Origin: a virus
Length of the DNA: 29,003 nucleotides
Direction: 5' to 3' (one strand)
IMG/VR virus record: IMGVR_UViG_3300031772_000204
Span: 1 to 29,003 of that record
Shown: positions 25,562 to 29,003 of the stretch, piece after piece
Numbering within the stretch: position 1 is the stretch's first letter
Layout: the number at the start of each line of letters is the position of its first letter
The notes under the pieces: model-generated
Database searches by the model: none
What the model was told of the DNA's origin: nothing
The model's input: the letters and a program-made list of their open reading frames with translations, nothing else
Made by a program: the position numbers and the translations under genes

Positions 25562-25801
25562 CTAAATTGTGAAAATTGATTGATGAGGATGGTATGTCAC
25601 TTCATGCCTATCGTAATCCTTCTCGGGGTCGATATTGTTGAGTTCACAAACATACATCTTTCCACTGTGTTTGGCAAGAACATGTCCACCGTGTTTTAAA
25701 CCAACAAGAATGGATCGAATCTGATCTTTGACCGCCAAAAGGTTCTCGACATCAAGAAAGTCAAAGACATCCCGTTTTGCATCGGGACCAGAATTACTCA
25801 T
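25562..25801 (-). CDS. Hypothetical protein (79 aa)
   Basis: Starts MSNSGPDAKRDVFDFLDVEN. A leucine-rich helix precedes a beta region (GGHVLAKHSGKMYVCEL). The start overlaps the upstream nuclease gene by eight bases, so it is translationally coupled, and the tRNA-like RNA begins one base after the stop. No family is recognised. Confidence 0.78.
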   Translation of the reverse strand: MSNSGPDAKRDVFDFLDVENLLAVKDQIRSILVGLKHGGHVLAKHSGKMYVCELNNIDPEKDYDRHEVTYHPHQSIFTI

Positions 25802-26657
25802 CGAGTTTTGGTGAACCACTATCAATTGTATCGGTGTCATTCTGTGTGGAAGATACATCATTCTTTTTAATTGTCAAGACAAACTTAGGTTGTCCAACAC
25901 TAATTCTTTTAAAAACAATCAAGTCTGAATTGGTAGAATTTACAAGATAATATTTGCCATTACACACAATTACTATATTGTCATAGTTTTCCAAAACAGA
26001 TTTACGCATTGAATAAGCAAAAGAATCGAATGAGAATTGTTCCAGAAGAATTGTGTCCATCATCCATTTATCTAAAGCAAAGTCATTTGACTTGTCTCGT
26101 AACTTCAGAAAGAATGATTCAAGCTTTTTTAATTTTCCTTCACTCAATTCATTTGGCCTATCCATGATGCCTATCGTATTCCACTCATTTGTTAATTCGT
26201 GGGAAGAATGGTATTTAGAAAATCCACGGTCAAGGATATACAAATTCTTTCTAAGGTTGGTCAACAACTCAATCGTTCTGTTATTATTATGAAACCTCAA
26301 GTCGCCTCCAACCTGTTCTTTGAATTCAATTCGATTGGTTCCGATAATAATGTCACACTTATTGGCCTTGGAAGCTTTCTTAGCTATAGGAAGCGTCAAC
26401 GTGCACCACACTTCGCCACGACCGATTTGCGGACTCTTTATATGCCTATAGACAAATTCTTCGGCCGTTCCATGAATAGAATTTGTCTTCTCAATCATAT
26501 CATTGATATCAGAGAAGACAGGAAGCTCATTGATGCCTACCTTTCCCAAGTCATCCACAAGAAAATTGACATGTTCATTACGAGCATAGTTGAACTGTTC
26601 CGAAATCTTGTCGGAGATATATTTTATAAGTTCATCCTTACTCATCGTAAGGACCAT
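25794..26657 (-). CDS. PD-(D/E)XK-like nuclease (287 aa)
   Basis: The region GRGEVWCTLTLPIAKKASKA, then CDIIIGTNRIEFKEQVGG, gives E82, D102, E111 and K113, the D-Xn-E-X-K pattern of restriction-like nucleases. Phage proteins with this pattern are usually listed as predicted nucleases. The target is unknown. The start at 26657 is tentative (next ATG at 26645); it lies just after the helicase gene and is probably co-transcribed with it. Confidence 0.68.
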   Translation of the reverse strand: MVLTMSKDELIKYISDKISEQFNYARNEHVNFLVDDLGKVGINELPVFSDINDMIEKTNSIHGTAEEFVYRHIKSPQIGRGEVWCTLTLPIAKKASKANKCDIIIGTNRIEFKEQVGGDLRFHNNNRTIELLTNLRKNLYILDRGFSKYHSSHELTNEWNTIGIMDRPNELSEGKLKKLESFFLKLRDKSNDFALDKWMMDTILLEQFSFDSFAYSMRKSVLENYDNIVIVCNGKYYLVNSTNSDLIVFKRISVGQPKFVLTIKKNDVSSTQNDTDTIDSGSPKLDE

Positions 26658-26705
26658 GAACCTATAAAAATAAACAATCAATTTGTTATATCTAACAACC
26701 AATTC

Positions 26706-28130
26706 TTATATGCTTCTTCCACGGAGGAATTGGAAAAACTTCATTCCTTCAACCAAGTCGCCGTCGTTCAGAATGCTAAGGTTGGTTATTTTAGAATTCA
26801 ACCGGCAACAAATAGACTCTTCCCTAGTCCCTGCGGCGAAAAGAATTCTTTGATAACACTTACTCTTTCCACCTTGACGATGAATTCGGCCGAGAGTCTG
26901 CAACAGTTGGATAGCAGAATAATTCGGATTAATGATAGTTGCCCGAGGATGTTTCCCCGTCACGTCGTGCATATTAATCGACTGGCCACCAGCGGCGATG
27001 TTAGCAACGATAATACGTTTCTTGTCTGCGTTGAAGTCAGCAACGTCCTGAATTCTATCCTTCACGGATTGCCCACCGAACACAAGTCCAACCTTACCTT
27101 TGAACTTCTTATTAGAATTAAGACGACGAGCAATCAGTTCCACCGTATCGGTGAAATTGACAAACACTCCAATGGATTTGCCTTCATCAAAAAGATCCTC
27201 AATCATTTCGATGATGGTAGGAACCTTGAGCAATTCAATCTCACGACGGGCTTTGATAATGATAGCAAGGATATGTTGAGCGTAGTTATCAGTCTGTTCC
27301 TGCAATCTGGAAATCTCATTTTCCATCCAATCGTATTTCGATTGAATCTGATCGGAACCTTGCATTGCGTATGCCTTGACAACGATTTGATTCTCAGGAA
27401 ACAAATCACCCATGTCTTCCCTAGTGAGTCGAGAAGCAATCTTCTGAACGTTGAACAAGTTATGATGACACAGTTTCATTTTCGCCTGTGCCTCTTTGTC
27501 TTCGTTGTCGAAATACTGAGCGCCCCACTTACCTACCCATTGAGCACCGTAATCGATACAAAAATCTTTGAAGTCTTCCAGTTTGTGAAGGTTGACAGTG
27601 TAACCAAATGCCTTCATCTCAAGGGGATTGGTTGCTTGTGTGGCCGACAACAACAGAACACGATAACCTTGACGTTTCAATGCAATCATCAGGCCCGAGT
27701 TAAGACTCGTTTGACCTTTGCACTTATGAGATTCATCCAAGATGACCAAGGTGCCGGATGGAAATCGAATGTGCGCCGTAAGAAATTTCTCAATCTCTTT
27801 TTTCTTATTCGTCGAATATACGTGAACAGAACCAGCCTTTGGCTTTTTGTATTTCAGAAACTTTGTATTTCCACGGCAAAGCTTTTCGTAATTGATGATG
27901 ACTGAAGCCTTGACTCCGTAGTGAGCGAGTGTTGACTCCCAATCAGGAGCAACCATTTTCGGGCAGATAACGACGATTGGACAATTCATTCCACGAGCGA
28001 TACAAGCCGCTACGTGAGTCTTTCCAACGCCGGTATCACTCAAATCAGCAGCAATACCATTGAGGTACAGACTGTTAATCAGTTTGATTGCGTGAGGTTG
28101 TTGAGGACCGAGTAAACCAGAGGTGTTCAT
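26706..28130 (-). CDS. SF2 DNA helicase / translocase (474 aa)
   Basis: The motifs are in order: Walker A TGVGKT (33-38), DESH (132-135, motif II), SAT (162-164, motif III) and QTLGRIHRQG (411-420, motif VI), with two RecA-like halves. The DESH and QTLGRIHRQG forms resemble SNF2/UvsW-like superfamily 2 ATPases that move on duplex or branched DNA. The likely role is DNA repair or recombination. The promoter TTGACA 28168-28163, 16 bp, TATATT 28146-28141 is ten bases before the ATG. Confidence 0.92.
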   Translation of the reverse strand: MNTSGLLGPQQPHAIKLINSLYLNGIAADLSDTGVGKTHVAACIARGMNCPIVVICPKMVAPDWESTLAHYGVKASVIINYEKLCRGNTKFLKYKKPKAGSVHVYSTNKKKEIEKFLTAHIRFPSGTLVILDESHKCKGQTSLNSGLMIALKRQGYRVLLLSATQATNPLEMKAFGYTVNLHKLEDFKDFCIDYGAQWVGKWGAQYFDNEDKEAQAKMKLCHHNLFNVQKIASRLTREDMGDLFPENQIVVKAYAMQGSDQIQSKYDWMENEISRLQEQTDNYAQHILAIIIKARREIELLKVPTIIEMIEDLFDEGKSIGVFVNFTDTVELIARRLNSNKKFKGKVGLVFGGQSVKDRIQDVADFNADKKRIIVANIAAGGQSINMHDVTGKHPRATIINPNYSAIQLLQTLGRIHRQGGKSKCYQRILFAAGTREESICCRLNSKITNLSILNDGDLVEGMKFFQFLRGRSI

Positions 28131-28171
28131 TTAGTATGAGAATATACTCTACTATTTAATCTTGTCAAATT

Positions 28172-28414
28172 TTAATCGTTGAAGACTACACACTCGACTT
28201 CCACGCCAGCTACAGTTGTATTGTAAACCCATCCTTCGACTTCGTTCTCTTCGTGATTTCGTAATTCTCTTCCACGTCCGGCAGGAAATGAACGTTTCCA
28301 AGGGTCAGTCAATGGTTGACCTTTAAAATCCGATGCCTCCGTGGAATACCTGTTAGTGAGAAAGGTGTAATTCCAACGGGGATCTTTTGTTGGATATCTT
28401 ATATTAATGTTCAC
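28172..28414 (-). CDS. Hypothetical protein with GTG start (80 aa)
   Basis: A GTG at 28414, seven bases after the upstream stop, gives a beta-rich protein (VNINIRYPTKDPRWNYTFLT) without a known domain. A longer TTG-started frame overlaps the upstream gene and is less likely. It is probably co-transcribed with 28422-28604. Confidence 0.68.
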   Translation of the reverse strand: MNINIRYPTKDPRWNYTFLTNRYSTEASDFKGQPLTDPWKRSFPAGRGRELRNHEENEVEGWVYNTTVAGVEVECVVFND

Positions 28415-28421
28415 AATGGTA

Positions 28422-28604
28422 TCACTTTGAATCGGTAACTTCAACGTTCTCAATTGTCAAGTCTTGAACGTCGGCCTTTCCATTAAATCGACCGGATGAA
28501 CACGTCAATGCCAATTCTGAATTATCCAAATATTCCGAAATGTCAAGATCGGAATCAGCGTTCAGAATCAGATTGACCGTCAATGTGACGTAAACTTTTC
28601 GCAT
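28422..28604 (-). CDS. Hypothetical protein (60 aa)
   Basis: Starts MRKVYVTLTVNLILNADSDL and is beta-rich. ATG 28604 is chosen because the promoter TTGACA 28637-28632, 16 bp, TACCTT 28615-28610 ends five bases before it; upstream codons overlap the promoter. No family is recognised. Confidence 0.78.
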   Translation of the reverse strand: MRKVYVTLTVNLILNADSDLDISEYLDNSELALTCSSGRFNGKADVQDLTIENVEVTDSK

Positions 28605-28639
28605 ATCAAAAGGTATCAGAATTTTTATATATGTCAAGA

Positions 28640-28662
28640 GAAAAGAAGGAACACCATTCCTT
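28640..28662 (-). terminator. Terminator abutting the next promoter
   Basis: AAGGAA/TTCCTT with a five-base loop (28662-28646), followed by CTTTTC, ends the 28697 gene's transcript. The T-rich tail runs directly into CTCTTGACA of the promoter for 28604. Confidence 0.7.
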
Positions 28663-28696
28663 TGATGTCCCCTCTATCGGATGTATCCCCTTGGAA

Positions 28697-29003
28697 TTAC
28701 ACCGCGACGGCTTCAGGAGCGACGAGCACCGGAGTCGTGGCGACAACGGGCGTAGCAACCTTGCGAACCTTGAGGTTCTTCGCCGCGTTCCGGGTCGCGT
28801 CGTAGGCCGCCTTGGTCATGTAGCGGAACGAAGGGCGACCAACCTTACCGGTTTCCGTGGTGTCGGAGAGCTTCACGAGCGTCTTGCCCGCGATGGACTT
28901 ATCGACGTTGGTGCGAATCGTGAGCGGGCAGACATGAGGGTTGAGGGCGATCGCCATACCGATGGTGAATCCGCCACGAGGATACTTGACGGCCTTCGGA
29001 GGA
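28697..29003 (-). CDS. Hypothetical protein, C-terminal part (runs off right edge)
   Basis: The frame is open to the window edge (…YPRGGFTIGMAIALN…), and no promoter precedes the internal ATG at 28957, so the gene very likely starts outside the window. At least 101 residues are visible, with a VGRPSFRYMTKAAYDATR segment and an alanine/valine-rich tail. The G-R-P here is not a full AT-hook. Function unknown. Confidence 0.75.
   Translation of the reverse strand, partial: PPKAVKYPRGGFTIGMAIALNPHVCPLTIRTNVDKSIAGKTLVKLSDTTETGKVGRPSFRYMTKAAYDATRNAAKNLKVRKVATPVVATTPVLVAPEAVAV

Noticed and set aside
25291-25572. Plus-strand frame of 93 codons over 25291-25572
   Set aside because: It crosses the tRNA-like element and is antisense to the cysteine-rich gene; no promoter lies upstream.
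26199-27905. 568-codon plus-strand frame
   Set aside because: It is antisense to the helicase and nuclease genes, whose motifs are complete on the minus strand, and no promoter precedes it.
1-29003. CRISPR array or insertion sequence
   Set aside because: I saw no regularly spaced direct repeats, no transposase and no terminal inverted repeats; the only mobile-type genes are HNH endonucleases.

Overview
The window reads as part of a large double-stranded DNA phage genome. It holds about 72 mostly tiny genes, packed almost without gaps and mostly of unknown function, with phage-type proteins among them: a Gp88-family protein, a T4 Rnl1-like RNA ligase, an SF2 helicase and three HNH endonucleases. 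It also has a tRNA/ncRNA cluster. No virion genes are visible. The one host clue is an exported protein at 13249-14010. Its C-terminal domain matches a pattern I know from Verrucomicrobiota secreted proteins, so a host in or near that phylum is a reasonable guess but unproven.

Layout. Positions 1-3203 are a leftward block of small genes, several of them 30-60-residue membrane or soluble microproteins. Positions 3288-22645 are a long rightward block of about 47 genes with one leftward gene at 20060-20347. Embedded in it are a CAU tRNA with odd loops, a tRNA-Leu, a tRNA-like/pseudoknot RNA locus (8600-8885), a roughly 250-nt RNA (10761-11010), a small RNA at 4018-4102 and four short RNAs that look related. 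Recognisable proteins here are an HD-type alarmone-hydrolase-like protein, two HNH endonucleases, the RNA ligase, a calcineurin-like phosphoesterase, a SprT-like metalloprotease, a protein ending in an SSB-like tail, and the Gp88-family protein. Positions 22741-29003 are leftward again: a cluster of tRNAs, tRNA-like RNAs and structured RNAs (one about 458 nt with paired ends), a third HNH endonuclease, several small genes, a PD-(D/E)XK-like nuclease, and the SF2 helicase.

The strongest signal is the gene-expression layout. By eye, about 45 genes each have their own sigma70-like promoter (TTGACA or TTGCCA, 16-17 bp, TATAAT-like), and the -10 box ends only 5-11 bp before the start codon (5-8 bp in 40 of 45). 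Transcription should therefore start at or next to the initiation codon, giving leaderless mRNAs, and I see almost no Shine-Dalgarno sequences. In about 15 places the stop codon TGA of one gene is the TGA inside the -35 box of the next. Genes without their own promoter usually overlap the gene before them (ATGA or GTGA overlaps) and are probably translationally coupled. One tRNA-Met has features of an initiator tRNA, which would fit start-codon-dependent leaderless translation. This link is inference.

The tRNA genes, the RNA ligase and tRNA-like RNAs without a usable anticodon arm suggest that the phage repairs, supplements or imitates tRNAs during infection. That idea is also inference.
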